Source of the DNA: G963668605 sp963668605
GTDB taxonomy: Bacteria > Acidobacteriota > Terriglobia > Bryobacterales > Bryobacteraceae
Assembly (NCBI GenBank): GCA_963668605.1
Contig: OY764903.1
Location: forward strand, 1,054,001-1,118,000
Length of the DNA: 64,000 bases
Direction: 5' to 3'
The first letter of the stretch is position 1. Every line of letters starts with the position of its first letter. Positions 34,901 to 43,021 of this stretch are shown piece by piece. Both the position numbers and the translations under genes were made by a program. Under the pieces are notes generated by a model. It searched no databases, had not been told where the DNA came from, and saw nothing but the letters and a program-made list of their open reading frames with translations.

Positions 34901-37379
34901 CGAGCAACGCGTGAAGGAACGGACCGCCGATCTGGCGCGCGCCAACGAATCTCTGCGAATTGAAATCACCGAGCGCCAGCGGGCGGAAGAGATGCTGCGA
35001 GAGCAATATGCCACGCTCCAAGGCATCCTGGGAAGCTCCGCCAGCCCGATTTTCTCAGTAGATGAGGAGTATCGCTACACGAGCTTCAACCGGAGTCACG
35101 AGACCGAGATGAAAGCGCACTATGGAGTTGATATCGAAATTGGGGCCAGCGTGCTCAAGTGCCAGACCGTCGAGGAAGATCGCCAGAAATCCAAACGCCA
35201 TCTGGACCGTGCCTTGGCCGGCGAGCACCTTCTCGTGGAATCCCATTCCGGCGAAGAACCGGACACTCAGCGTTATTTCGAAGTGGCCTATAACCCGATT
35301 TGTCGTGCGGACGGCAACGTTGCCGGAGTGGCGGTCATGGCCCGTGACCTAACCGTGCGCAAGCGGTTCGAGGCGGCGCTACGGGAGAGTGAGGACAAAT
35401 TCAAGTACGTCTTCGAATCTGCAAACGTCGGAAAATCAATTACGCTTCCTACTGGCGAAATTACCGTCAACAAGGCGTTTGCCGATCTGCTTGGTTACAC
35501 TCAGGAAGAATTACAGAATAAGAAGTGGCAGGAACTGACACCGCCGGACGAGATTGAATCAACGCAGGAGAGAGCGAACCTGCTTCTGAATGGCGAAAAA
35601 GATTCGGAAAGGTTCAACAAAAGATATATTCACAAAAACGGCTCTCAGGTATGGGCCGATGTCAGTGTGGCCATGCGGCGTGACAGCGAAGGCCAACCGC
35701 TCCATTTTATAACGACGATAGTCGACATAACCGAACGCAAACGGGGCGAAGAAGCGCTGAGGAAGAGCCAGAGCCTGCTTGCGGAAACCGAGAGGATCGG
35801 GAGAGTCGGCGGCTGGGAAATCGATCTTGCTACACAGGAACTGGCATGGACGGAAGGAGTCTACCACATCCATGAAGTGGATCTCGCCTACCAGCCAACG
35901 CTGAGCAAAGCAGTCGATTTCTATACACCCGCGTCCAGACCAATTATCGAGCGAGCCGTGCAGCGAGCCATCGAGGATGGCGAGCCGTATGACGTGGAAC
36001 TGGAAATTGTCACCGCCAGAGGCAATCATCGCTGGGTTCATGCAATCGGCACAGCGGATCGAGAACACCGGAGAGTCTTCGGCTTTTTCCAGGACATCAC
36101 CGAAGCCAAACGGGCGGAAGAAGTCCTGCAGCGCTACACCGAGCGTTTACGCATCCTGCACAAAGTCGATCAGGCCATTTTGATGGCGATCGAATCGCCC
36201 GAAGTGATCGTCCAGATAACTCTGATGCACGTTCGCGGCCTGCTTGCCTGCCAGAGCGCCCGCATCGGAATCTTCGATTCCGCAATGAAGGCCGTGCGGA
36301 TATTCGCGGCTGAGGCCGACGGCAAGACGATCGTGCAGATCGTGAGAGACGTGCCGGACACTGTCTATGAAGACCAGGAGGCGCTCCGGCAGGGAAAGAT
36401 GGATGTCGTGGAGGATATTGCTCTCATGACGCCAGCTCCGGCTGTGGCCCGGATCCTCCAGGCGGAAGGAGTGCAAGCCTGCATTAACGTGCCTCTGGTC
36501 TCAGCCGACAGGCTAATCGGCGTTCTGAATCTGGGCTGGAGCCGTCCTCGGACCTTTGCGCCGGAAGATCTTGAGATCGCGCACGAGGTGGCCGGCCAAA
36601 TCGCCATCGCCATCGAGCAGGCGCGGCTCAGGAGGGAGACGGCGATCCATGCCGAAGAAATGGAGCGGCGCGTCCGTGAGCGCACGGCTCAGCTCGATGC
36701 CTCCAACAAGGAGCTGGAGGCTTTTGCCTACTCCGTATCGCACGACTTGCGCGCGCCGCTCAGAGCCGTTGACGGCTACGTGCGTATACTGCTGGAGGAC
36801 TTCGCTCCGAGTCTGGATGCCGAAGGCAAGCGCGTCTGCTCTGTCATCAGCACAAGCGCCCGGGAGATGGGCAGACTGATCGACGACCTCTTGGCCTTCT
36901 CGCGCATCGGACGAGTGGCGCTACAGCCCTCGCCCATCGATATGGAGACCCTTGTGCAGTCGGTCTTTTTGGAGTTGACGAACCCCGCGGACCGGGAGCG
37001 GGTGGACTTTCATGTCAGCCCGCTGCCCACCGCAACAGGCGATCCTGCGCTGCTCCACCAGGTCTGGGTGAATCTACTTGGAAATGCTGTCAAATATTCC
37101 TCCAAGAAAGAACGTGCCGTGATCCGGGTGAGCGCGGAGCAATTGGGAAACGAGGTAGTTTATTCGGTTCGCGATAACGGGGCGGGGTTTGACATGCAGT
37201 ACGTACAAAAACTCTTCGGCGTGTTCCAACGGCTGCATAGCGCCAAGGAATTTGAGGGCACGGGCGTGGGCTTGGCGATTGTCCAGCGCATCATCCTTCG
37301 GCACGGAGGCCGGGTGTGGGCCGAAGGTGAGATAGGCAAAGGCGCGGAATTCTGTTTCAGCATGAAGAAGGCAACGTGA
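31914..37379 (+). CDS. Fusion: copper P1B-ATPase + ethylene-receptor-like sensor + PAS/GAF histidine kinase
   Basis: A single open frame of 1821 codons after a GGGAGGAAA Shine-Dalgarno. Residues 1-70 form a copper chaperone-like domain (GMTCSNC, C16/C19), and 87-139 a degenerate copy lacking CxxC. Residues 160-810 are a full CopA ATPase: TGES (345-348), CPC (449-451), DKTGT (493-497), HP (532-533) and GDGINDAP (705-712); the final SLRL is preceded by His, where Asn is usual. One extra helix (831-848) leads to 862-960, which resembles the ETR1 ethylene-binding domain. Then come a helix to 1030, PAS domains (about 1031-1150, 1158-1278, 1293-1400), GAF (1418-1575), HisKA (H1610) and HATPase (N1724, DNGAGFD, GTGVGLAI). 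It should export Cu(I) and signal from the membrane to the downstream regulators. The ATPase-sensor fusion is the odd feature. Confidence 0.88.
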   Translation: MPDAKKTTLLVTGMTCSNCAATIERNVRKLPGVSAAHVDLSGEKLSVSFDPAQLDERGIIDCVRRIGFGVATGTTELPITGLRDTSDAVTLERLLARQDGVLAASVSSDTGRVTLEFIPGLTSIAELAEVMRTSGFALVQSSEAEVFDDVEAKLRAAEVIQQKRLLLLGLILTAPLIVFSMARDFRLVGFPYDQFAMLIPATLVQFVVGWQFYVGAYRSLRAGGSNMDVLIVLGSSVAYFSSLGVTIGLIHSPNVYFETGAAIITLIRLGKYLEARAKGKTSEALTALMGLRARTARVVRYGAEAEINIDDVAVGDTVVVRPGEKVPVDGLISGGHSTFDESMITGESMPVEKGPGDEVIGATINREGLVKFEATKIGKHTALAQIVRLVQEAQASKAPIQKLTDEIGRYFVPIVIGMALFTFAGWIWVAHIDWLGAMLNAVAVIVIACPCAIGLATPTAIMVGTTKGAEHGILFKNSEALERAGRVNVVVLDKTGTITKGEPEVTDVVAAPWQSAEEVLRLAASAECGSEHPLGRAMVKAGQDKHLRLAEPAQFQAVSGFGIRATVEDQLVIIGSPRLMQNEGVSIKMLQNDITRLQAEGKTAMIVAACAAAGTEPARAIGLLAVADTVKAGSREAIAELHRLGLDVVMITGDNRRTARAIAKQVGIDRVLAEVLPGEKTTAVKHLQSAGAAAGLPHPLVAMVGDGINDAPALAQADVGIAIGTGTDVAMAAAGITLISGDLRGVGRAISLSRATLQTIVQNLIWAFCYNVALIPVAAYGLLSPMIAAGAMAFSSIFVVTHSLRLRRFQMQSFTPPKTLFRQFLELTPRILAPAAALTILIVVPLLTMPGGMEIRGANAGTMTPSLMMVMALANGVIAVSYACIPVFLIVVIRKRKDIPFSWVFVLFGAFILACGTTHVVHVLGLWWPVDWWQAVVDSLCAIISVTTAILVWPLLPKMLAIPSPAQLRAVNRELQDEKTALEQTQGELRNAYAGVEQRVKERTADLARANESLRIEITERQRAEEMLREQYATLQGILGSSASPIFSVDEEYRYTSFNRSHETEMKAHYGVDIEIGASVLKCQTVEEDRQKSKRHLDRALAGEHLLVESHSGEEPDTQRYFEVAYNPICRADGNVAGVAVMARDLTVRKRFEAALRESEDKFKYVFESANVGKSITLPTGEITVNKAFADLLGYTQEELQNKKWQELTPPDEIESTQERANLLLNGEKDSERFNKRYIHKNGSQVWADVSVAMRRDSEGQPLHFITTIVDITERKRGEEALRKSQSLLAETERIGRVGGWEIDLATQELAWTEGVYHIHEVDLAYQPTLSKAVDFYTPASRPIIERAVQRAIEDGEPYDVELEIVTARGNHRWVHAIGTADREHRRVFGFFQDITEAKRAEEVLQRYTERLRILHKVDQAILMAIESPEVIVQITLMHVRGLLACQSARIGIFDSAMKAVRIFAAEADGKTIVQIVRDVPDTVYEDQEALRQGKMDVVEDIALMTPAPAVARILQAEGVQACINVPLVSADRLIGVLNLGWSRPRTFAPEDLEIAHEVAGQIAIAIEQARLRRETAIHAEEMERRVRERTAQLDASNKELEAFAYSVSHDLRAPLRAVDGYVRILLEDFAPSLDAEGKRVCSVISTSAREMGRLIDDLLAFSRIGRVALQPSPIDMETLVQSVFLELTNPADRERVDFHVSPLPTATGDPALLHQVWVNLLGNAVKYSSKKERAVIRVSAEQLGNEVVYSVRDNGAGFDMQYVQKLFGVFQRLHSAKEFEGTGVGLAIVQRIILRHGGRVWAEGEIGKGAEFCFSMKKAT
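34497..34793 (+). other. Ethylene-receptor-like (ETR1 N-terminal) membrane domain within the fusion
   Basis: Residues 862-960 of the fusion protein form three membrane helices. Aligned to Arabidopsis ETR1 from memory without gaps, FGAFILACGTTHVVHVL matches the region around ETR1 Cys65 and His69 (here C915 and H919), which hold Cu(I). Ile62 (I912), Tyr32 (Y882) and Pro36 (P886) are also kept, while Asp25 is Asn875. The distance from the Asp25 position to the Cys is 40 residues in both. The sequence after the third helix (PLLPKMLAIPS) also resembles ETR1 IIPDLLSV. A role as copper or ethylene sensor is inference. Confidence 0.78.
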
Positions 37380-37381
37380 TC

Positions 37382-37447
37382 ATGCGGAATCTACGTCCCT
37401 TGATGGCCAGGTGCTTGGCGACGCTGCTGCTTGATGTGCGAACGTGA
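37382..37447 (+). other. Probable remnant of a response-regulator start
   Basis: A 21-codon frame (MRNLRPLMARCLATLLLDVR) directly after the fusion kinase. The bases around its ATG resemble those around the start of the response regulator at 39271, which follows the second kinase in the same way (tgatcATGcggaat versus tgaccATGcagaat). It seems to be the decayed start of a duplicated kinase-regulator unit. Confidence 0.35.
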
Positions 37448-37453
37448 ATCCAG

Positions 37454-39268
37454 ATGAACCATCTTGACATGAGGACCGTCCTGCTCAGCTATGTCCTGAG
37501 CAACGCGATCTGTATGGCCGTCATGACCTCCCTGTGGTTATTGAACCGCAGGCGCTCAGCAGGGCTGGGCTTCTGGCTGGCGAACTTCGTCATCCAGTTT
37601 TTCGCCGTGTTCCTGCTTGCTTTGCGCGGCATTGTACCGGTCGCTGTTTCCATCATGCTCAGCGGCCCCCTGATCGTGGGCGGTACAATCCTGCTCTACC
37701 TGGGGCTGGAACGCTACGCCGGCAAGACGAGCCCGCAACGTTACAATTTGCTCCTGCTCACTGTGTACATCGCTGTCCAAACGCACTTCACGTTTGTGCA
37801 GCCCAGTCTTTTGGCCCGCAACCTCAACTTTTCGCTAGCTTTGCTGGTGATTTGTTGTCAATGCGCCTGGCTCATGCTGCGCCGGGTGGATGCCGGAATG
37901 CGGCCTGACGCGCGTTTGGTAGGCGTGATTTTCGGCGCCTACAGCCTGTTTAGCGTGGCGCGCGGCATTGCGGATCTTGTCGTCTCTCCGGGCGCGGACA
38001 TTTTCACCTCCGGTCTCTACGACGTGGTTGTGGTCATGGCTTACCAGATGCTGTCTGTCGGCCTCACGTTCAGCTTGTTCCTGATGGTCAACCGCCGTCT
38101 GTTTGTGGCTTTGGAACTCGACATCGCCGAGCGCAGGCTAGCCGAGCAGGCACTGCGCGAAAGTGAGGAGAAGTTCGCGCTGGCGTTTCGAACCTCGCCC
38201 TACGCCATCACCATCACTCGCATGAAGGATTTTCGATTCATCGACTTCAATGAGGCTTTCTGTTCCATCTCAGGCTTCACGCGCGAAGAGGTGGTGGGCA
38301 ACACATCGCACGACCTCTCACTCTGGGCCGACGAGGAAGACCGCGACCGGGTGGTGGCGAAGCTCCTGCAGGGCCAGAAAGTGGTCGGGGAGGAGTTTCG
38401 ATTCCAGAGGAAAGACGGCCAGATCCTTGCCGGACTTTTCTCCGCCGAAGTTCTTCTCCTACGAAACGAGAAGTGCATCTTGTCGAGCATCGCCGATATC
38501 ACGGAACGCAAGCGAGCGGAAGAGAGAATACGAGTCCTCAACGAGCGGCTGGAAGAGCGGGTCCGCGAACGTACCGCAGAACTGGAAGCTTCCGTGAAGG
38601 AGTTGGAGGCATTCTCCTACTCCGTCTCCCACGACCTCCGCGCGCCACTGCGAGCCGTAACGGGCTTCAGCCACATCCTGCTCAGCGATTACGGCCCGCG
38701 TCTCGACGCCGAAGGCTGGCGCATCTGTTCCGTTATCCGCGAGAGCGCCCGGAACATGGGAACACTGATCGACGAGCTGCTGGCCTTCTCTCGTCTTGGA
38801 CGGGCGGCCATGCAGCGGTCCACAGTGGACATGAAGACGATGGCGAACTCGATATTCCGTGAATTGACAACGCCGGAAACTTGCGAGCGGATCGATTTCC
38901 AGGTTGGCCCGCTGCCCAGTGCCGTGGGCGATCCGACGCTGGTCCGTCAGGTTTGGATGAACCTACTTGGCAATGCCGTCAAATTCGCTTCCCAAAAAGA
39001 CCGGGCCGTGATCCAGGTGAGCGCGTCGCAACAGGGGGACGACGTTGTCTATGCGGTCCGGGACAACGGCGCGGGCTTTGACATGCGTTACGCGGACAAG
39101 CTCTTTGGCGTGTTCCAGCGACTGCATAGCGCCAAGGAATTTGAGGGCACAGGTGTGGGTCTGGCAATAGTCCAGCGCATCATCCTTCGACACGGCGGCC
39201 GCGTATGGGCCGAAGCAGAGCCGGACAACGGAGCAACGTTCTATTTCAGTATGAAGAAAGGAAACTGA
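37454..39268 (+). CDS. Membrane-bound PAS histidine kinase
   Basis: A 604-residue sensor kinase. Six or seven hydrophobic helices within 1-215 form an unrecognised membrane input domain. A PAS domain follows (about 232-352; SPYAITITRMKDFRF to DITERKRAEE), then a coiled coil, HisKA with SYSVSHDLRAPLRAV (H393) and HATPase with NLLGNAVKFAS, DNGAGFDM and GTGVGLAI. The last 220 residues are highly similar in DNA and protein to the end of the preceding fusion kinase, so the two are recent duplicates with different inputs. It lies 75 bases after that gene and two bases before the response regulator, its probable target. Confidence 0.88.
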   Translation: MNHLDMRTVLLSYVLSNAICMAVMTSLWLLNRRRSAGLGFWLANFVIQFFAVFLLALRGIVPVAVSIMLSGPLIVGGTILLYLGLERYAGKTSPQRYNLLLLTVYIAVQTHFTFVQPSLLARNLNFSLALLVICCQCAWLMLRRVDAGMRPDARLVGVIFGAYSLFSVARGIADLVVSPGADIFTSGLYDVVVVMAYQMLSVGLTFSLFLMVNRRLFVALELDIAERRLAEQALRESEEKFALAFRTSPYAITITRMKDFRFIDFNEAFCSISGFTREEVVGNTSHDLSLWADEEDRDRVVAKLLQGQKVVGEEFRFQRKDGQILAGLFSAEVLLLRNEKCILSSIADITERKRAEERIRVLNERLEERVRERTAELEASVKELEAFSYSVSHDLRAPLRAVTGFSHILLSDYGPRLDAEGWRICSVIRESARNMGTLIDELLAFSRLGRAAMQRSTVDMKTMANSIFRELTTPETCERIDFQVGPLPSAVGDPTLVRQVWMNLLGNAVKFASQKDRAVIQVSASQQGDDVVYAVRDNGAGFDMRYADKLFGVFQRLHSAKEFEGTGVGLAIVQRIILRHGGRVWAEAEPDNGATFYFSMKKGN

Positions 39269-39270
39269 CC

Positions 39271-39714
39271 ATGCAGAATTCCGACGTAACCGACATCCTG
39301 TTGGTGGAGGACAATCCCCGCGACCTGGAATTGATCCTCAGGGCGCTCAAAATACGCCACATCGCCAACCCCGTGCGTTCGGTGGAAGACGGCGCAGCGG
39401 CTTTGGATTTCATTTTCTGCCGGGGGGCCTATGCGGGCCGAAGTTTTTCAAAACCGCCGAGGGTGATCCTGTTGGATCTCAAGCTGCCCAAAGTGAACGG
39501 CCTCGAGGTGCTGAAGGAAATCAAGTCGGACGAGCGGACGCGCTCCATTCCAGTCGTGGTCGTGACCTCCTCTCAGGAGGATCCGGACATCAAGGCTGCT
39601 TATGCCCTCGGCGCGAACAGCTATGTGGTCAAGCCCGTTGATTTTGATGCCTTTTTAGAGGCCGTGAGCAGCATGGGCCTATACTGGCTGCTGGTGAATC
39701 AGCCACCGAAATGA
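39271..39714 (+). CDS. Single-domain Rcp1-like response regulator
   Basis: 147 residues, one receiver domain and no output domain. The acidic pocket is VEDN (E13, D14), the phospho-acceptor lies in VILLDLKLPKVNG (D69), and the conserved Thr/Ser and Lys are in VVVTSSQ and VVKPVDF (K121). It is closest in layout to Rcp1-type regulators that serve phytochrome-like kinases. The frame is open back to 39205 inside the kinase gene. The ATG at 39271 was chosen because GGAAA lies upstream and the domain begins just after it. It probably relays phosphate between the neighbouring kinases, since it has no DNA-binding part. Confidence 0.9.
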   Translation: MQNSDVTDILLVEDNPRDLELILRALKIRHIANPVRSVEDGAAALDFIFCRGAYAGRSFSKPPRVILLDLKLPKVNGLEVLKEIKSDERTRSIPVVVVTSSQEDPDIKAAYALGANSYVVKPVDFDAFLEAVSSMGLYWLLVNQPPK

Positions 39715-39751
39715 ACTTTTGGTCAAGCTGTCTGTAAAATGGAGTGAGCGT

Positions 39752-42700
39752 ATGAGTGATGTGCCGCATATCCTGATAGTCGAAGACGTTCCAACGGACG
39801 CGGAGCTAGCCGAACGGGAGGTCCGGCAGGTTCTTCCCAATTGTGAAGTTCTGCGCGTCGAGACGCGGGAAGAGTTTCTCGCGGCGCTCTCATCGTTCCA
39901 CCCCGACGTCATCCTGTCGGACTACATGCTTCCTAGTTTCGACGGCATGGCGGCACTGAAGCTGGCACAAGAGCATACGCCAGATGTTCCCTTTATTCTC
40001 GTCACCGGCTCGATGAATGAGGAAACTGCCGTGGAGTGCATGAAGGCAGGAGCCTGCGACTACGTCATCAAGGAGCACCTGAAACGGCTGGGTTCGGCGC
40101 TTCTGAGCGGGTTGGATCAGCGGCGGCTGCGCAAGGAGAAGAAGCTAGCCGAGCAGACGCTCGCTGAGAGCGAGTTGAGATACCGCGCGCTTGCCGATTC
40201 AGGCCAGGCCCTGATCTGGACCAGCGGCGCTGACAAGCTCTGCGACTACTTCAACCAGCCCTGGTTGCTCTTTACCGGCCGCACAATGGAGCAGGAGTTT
40301 GGTAACGGCTGGGCCGAAGGCGTGCATCCGGAGGACTTGGCGCGTTGCCTGCAAATTTTTCACACCGCCTTTGACAGGCGCGAGCAGTTCAGCATGGAAT
40401 ATCGTCTGCGCCACGCCAGCGGCGAATACCGCTGGATACAAGACGTTGGCAAGCCGCGCTGCGACGGCAAAGGCGCCTTCCTGGGCTATATCGGCCATTG
40501 TCTGGACATCACCGAGCGAAAACAGGCGGAGGAGGCGCTGCGGAAGAGTGAGCGGAGGCACCGCATCGTGGCGGACAACACTTACGGCTGGGAGTTCTGG
40601 CTTGATCCGCAAGGCCGGTTTCTCTATTGTTCGCCCTCCTGCAAGCGCATCACCGGCCAGGAGGCTGCCGCGTTTGTGGCGGACGCAACCCTGATGAACC
40701 GGATCATTCACCCGGATGACCAGGTGCGTTATGCGGAACACGCAAAGGAAGCGCGGGAAACAAAACGAGCGTGCGAGATCGAGTTTCGGATCGTCCGGCC
40801 CGACGGAGCCGAACGGTGGATCGGACACGTTTGCCAGCCGATCCTCGATGAAAACGGGGCTTCAATGGGGATACGCGGTTCCAACCACGACATCACCGAG
40901 CGAAAACAGGCGGAGTCCGAGCGTAAGCTGTTGACGACGGCCATCGAGCAGGCGGCCGAGACGGTTATCATCACGGACACCCAAGGGAATATCCAATACG
41001 TCAATCCGGCATTCGAGAGCATCACAGGTTATACACGCGCGGAGGCACTCGGCCAGAATCCACGTTTCCTCAAGAGTGGCCAGCAAGACGCAGCGTTCTA
41101 CCGCACATTGTGGAGTACTATCGACGGCGGGAACACATGGTGCGGGCGTCTGATCAACAAGCGGAAGGACGGCACGAACTACACCGAAGAAGCCGCCATT
41201 TCGCCGGTGCGCAACGAAGCCGGGGTTATAGTGAACTACGTTGCGGTCAAACGCGATGTCACGCAAGAACTCAACCTTGAGGCGCAGCTGTTCGAGTCCC
41301 AGAAGATGGAGAGCATCGGTCGCCTTGCGGGTGGCATTGCGCACGACTTTAATAACCTGCTGACCATCATTAATGGCTACTCCGACCTCGTGATGCAGAA
41401 TCTGGCTGGAATCGATCCCTTGCGTGAACAACTCACGGCGATTCGGAATGCCGGAGAAAGAGCGGCGGGTCTGACGCAGCAGTTGCTCGCGTTTAGCCGC
41501 AGGCAGGTTATCGCGCCTACGGTGCTCAACCTGAATGATGTCGTCACTGATACCGAGAAAATGCTCCGGCGTCTGATCGGGGAAGACATCGAGTTAAAAA
41601 CGATTCTCGATGAATCACTGGGCAACGTATCGGCGGATGCCGGCCAACTTAACCAGGTGTTGATGAACCTGACAGTGAACGCCAGGGACGCGATGCCGGA
41701 CGGCGGGAAACTGACTTTTGAAACATCGAATGCCAACATTGATGTCAGCTTTGCCTTTCCGCATTCCGATGTGCTGCCCGGCCGCTACGTTCTCCTAACG
41801 GTCACTGATACTGGTGTCGGAATGGACCGCCAAACGCTGCAAAACATTTTTGAGCCTTTCTTCACCACGAAGAAGCCAGGCACTGGAACCGGCTTGGGCT
41901 TGGCCACGGTCTACGGAATTCTCAAACAGAGCAAGGGCTGGATTTGGGCAGAGAGCGAGCCAGGCCAGGGGACAACCTTTAAGCTCTGTTTCCCGCGCGT
42001 AGACGCGCCCGTCGACATCACGGTGGAGAGCAAAGTTGCGGATGTTGAGTCCCTCGGAGGTGCAGAGACCATCCTTGTGGTCGAGGATCAGGTAGAAGTC
42101 AGACAACTGGCTGTTGAGGTGCTACGAAGCTACGGCTATCAGGTGCTCGAAGCGGCGAACGGCGGCGACGCTCTGCTTCTGTGTGAGCGTAATTCGGCTC
42201 CGATCCACCTGATGGTGACGGATGTCATAATGCCTGGAATGACGGGACGCGAACTTGCGCAGCGTCTCCAACAGATTCGTCCGGACACGAAGGTCTTGTA
42301 CATCTCCGGGTATGCGGCTGAGGTGATCGCGAACAAAGGCATCCTTGAACATGGCGTGGCTTACCTGCCGAAACCCTTTGCGCCGAATTCACTGGCGAGG
42401 AAAGTCCGCGAAGTGCTGGGCAACCGGTCTTCAGAGAAGACCATTCTGGTGGTGGACGATGAGCGCGGAATCCGCAAGCTTCTCCACGAGATACTGGAAT
42501 CCGCCGGATACGAAGTGCTGGAGGCTGCGAACGGGAAGGAAGCGATGCGTGTGGTGAAGAACCACGAAGTCGACGTTGTTCTCACCGATATTGTCATGCC
42601 TGAGCAGGAGGGCATCGAGACGGTTCGGGCACTGCGCACGGAATATCCACAAATCAGGGTAATCGTGATGTCCGGAGCGTTCGATGGGCAGTACCTGAAG

Positions 42701-42793
42701 GTGGCGAAGATGCTTGGCGCGCACGCAACGCTCGAAAAGCCCATTCTGTCGCATCAGCTTTTGCAGACCGTCTACGAGGTGATGTGGAAGTAG
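39752..42793 (+). CDS. Soluble hybrid histidine kinase (REC-PAS x3-HisKA-HATPase-REC-REC)
   Basis: 1013 residues from the ATG at 39752 (GGAG seven bases upstream); the frame is open to 39719. No membrane segment. Residues 1-125 form a receiver (D57 in VILSDYMLPSFDG). PAS domains lie at about 145-258, 268-390 and 398-510. HisKA has GRLAGGIAHDFNNLL (H531), and HATPase has DTGVGMD and GTGTGLGLAT. Two more receivers follow, with D824 (MVTDVIMPGMTG) and D946 (LTDIVMPEQEG). The HAHDFNN-type kinase core differs from the two upstream kinases. Its N-terminal receiver may accept phosphate from them, making it the hub of a phosphorelay. No DNA-binding output is present. It ends the operon-like run. Confidence 0.9.
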   Translation: MSDVPHILIVEDVPTDAELAEREVRQVLPNCEVLRVETREEFLAALSSFHPDVILSDYMLPSFDGMAALKLAQEHTPDVPFILVTGSMNEETAVECMKAGACDYVIKEHLKRLGSALLSGLDQRRLRKEKKLAEQTLAESELRYRALADSGQALIWTSGADKLCDYFNQPWLLFTGRTMEQEFGNGWAEGVHPEDLARCLQIFHTAFDRREQFSMEYRLRHASGEYRWIQDVGKPRCDGKGAFLGYIGHCLDITERKQAEEALRKSERRHRIVADNTYGWEFWLDPQGRFLYCSPSCKRITGQEAAAFVADATLMNRIIHPDDQVRYAEHAKEARETKRACEIEFRIVRPDGAERWIGHVCQPILDENGASMGIRGSNHDITERKQAESERKLLTTAIEQAAETVIITDTQGNIQYVNPAFESITGYTRAEALGQNPRFLKSGQQDAAFYRTLWSTIDGGNTWCGRLINKRKDGTNYTEEAAISPVRNEAGVIVNYVAVKRDVTQELNLEAQLFESQKMESIGRLAGGIAHDFNNLLTIINGYSDLVMQNLAGIDPLREQLTAIRNAGERAAGLTQQLLAFSRRQVIAPTVLNLNDVVTDTEKMLRRLIGEDIELKTILDESLGNVSADAGQLNQVLMNLTVNARDAMPDGGKLTFETSNANIDVSFAFPHSDVLPGRYVLLTVTDTGVGMDRQTLQNIFEPFFTTKKPGTGTGLGLATVYGILKQSKGWIWAESEPGQGTTFKLCFPRVDAPVDITVESKVADVESLGGAETILVVEDQVEVRQLAVEVLRSYGYQVLEAANGGDALLLCERNSAPIHLMVTDVIMPGMTGRELAQRLQQIRPDTKVLYISGYAAEVIANKGILEHGVAYLPKPFAPNSLARKVREVLGNRSSEKTILVVDDERGIRKLLHEILESAGYEVLEAANGKEAMRVVKNHEVDVVLTDIVMPEQEGIETVRALRTEYPQIRVIVMSGAFDGQYLKVAKMLGAHATLEKPILSHQLLQTVYEVMWK

Positions 42794-43009
42794 GAAGCTG
42801 GTTGGTGGCTGATTCCATTCTGGCCGGCTGCGGAAGCCCTTCGGAAGTTCGAGAATGCCGTGCGATCAACTGAAATCTGCGGCAGAACTGGGTGCGTCAA
42901 CCGTTCTGTGTAGATAGCAGCATGGAATCAATAAGTTGCAGCCACATTGCGGCGCAAAGTGTAGAAACTGAGTCTGAATAGTATTTTCCCTGTGGTGATT
43001 TCAATGCGA

Positions 43010-43015
43010 TAGAAT
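43010..43015 (+). promoter_or_regulatory. -10-like box very close to the 43022 start
   Basis: TAGAAT ends six bases before the ATG and no Shine-Dalgarno lies between, suggesting a leaderless message. No convincing -35 is seen at the usual distance, so the call is tentative. Confidence 0.35.
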
Positions 43016-43021
43016 CTCCGC

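Noticed and set aside
33333..35021. 562-codon minus-strand frame inside the copper ATPase-sensor gene
   Set aside because: No motifs, and the opposite strand has a complete ATPase with every signature.
37382..37447. Stub after the fusion kinase considered as a functional small protein
   Set aside because: It resembles the start region of the neighbouring regulator and stops after 21 codons, so a decayed duplicate is more likely.
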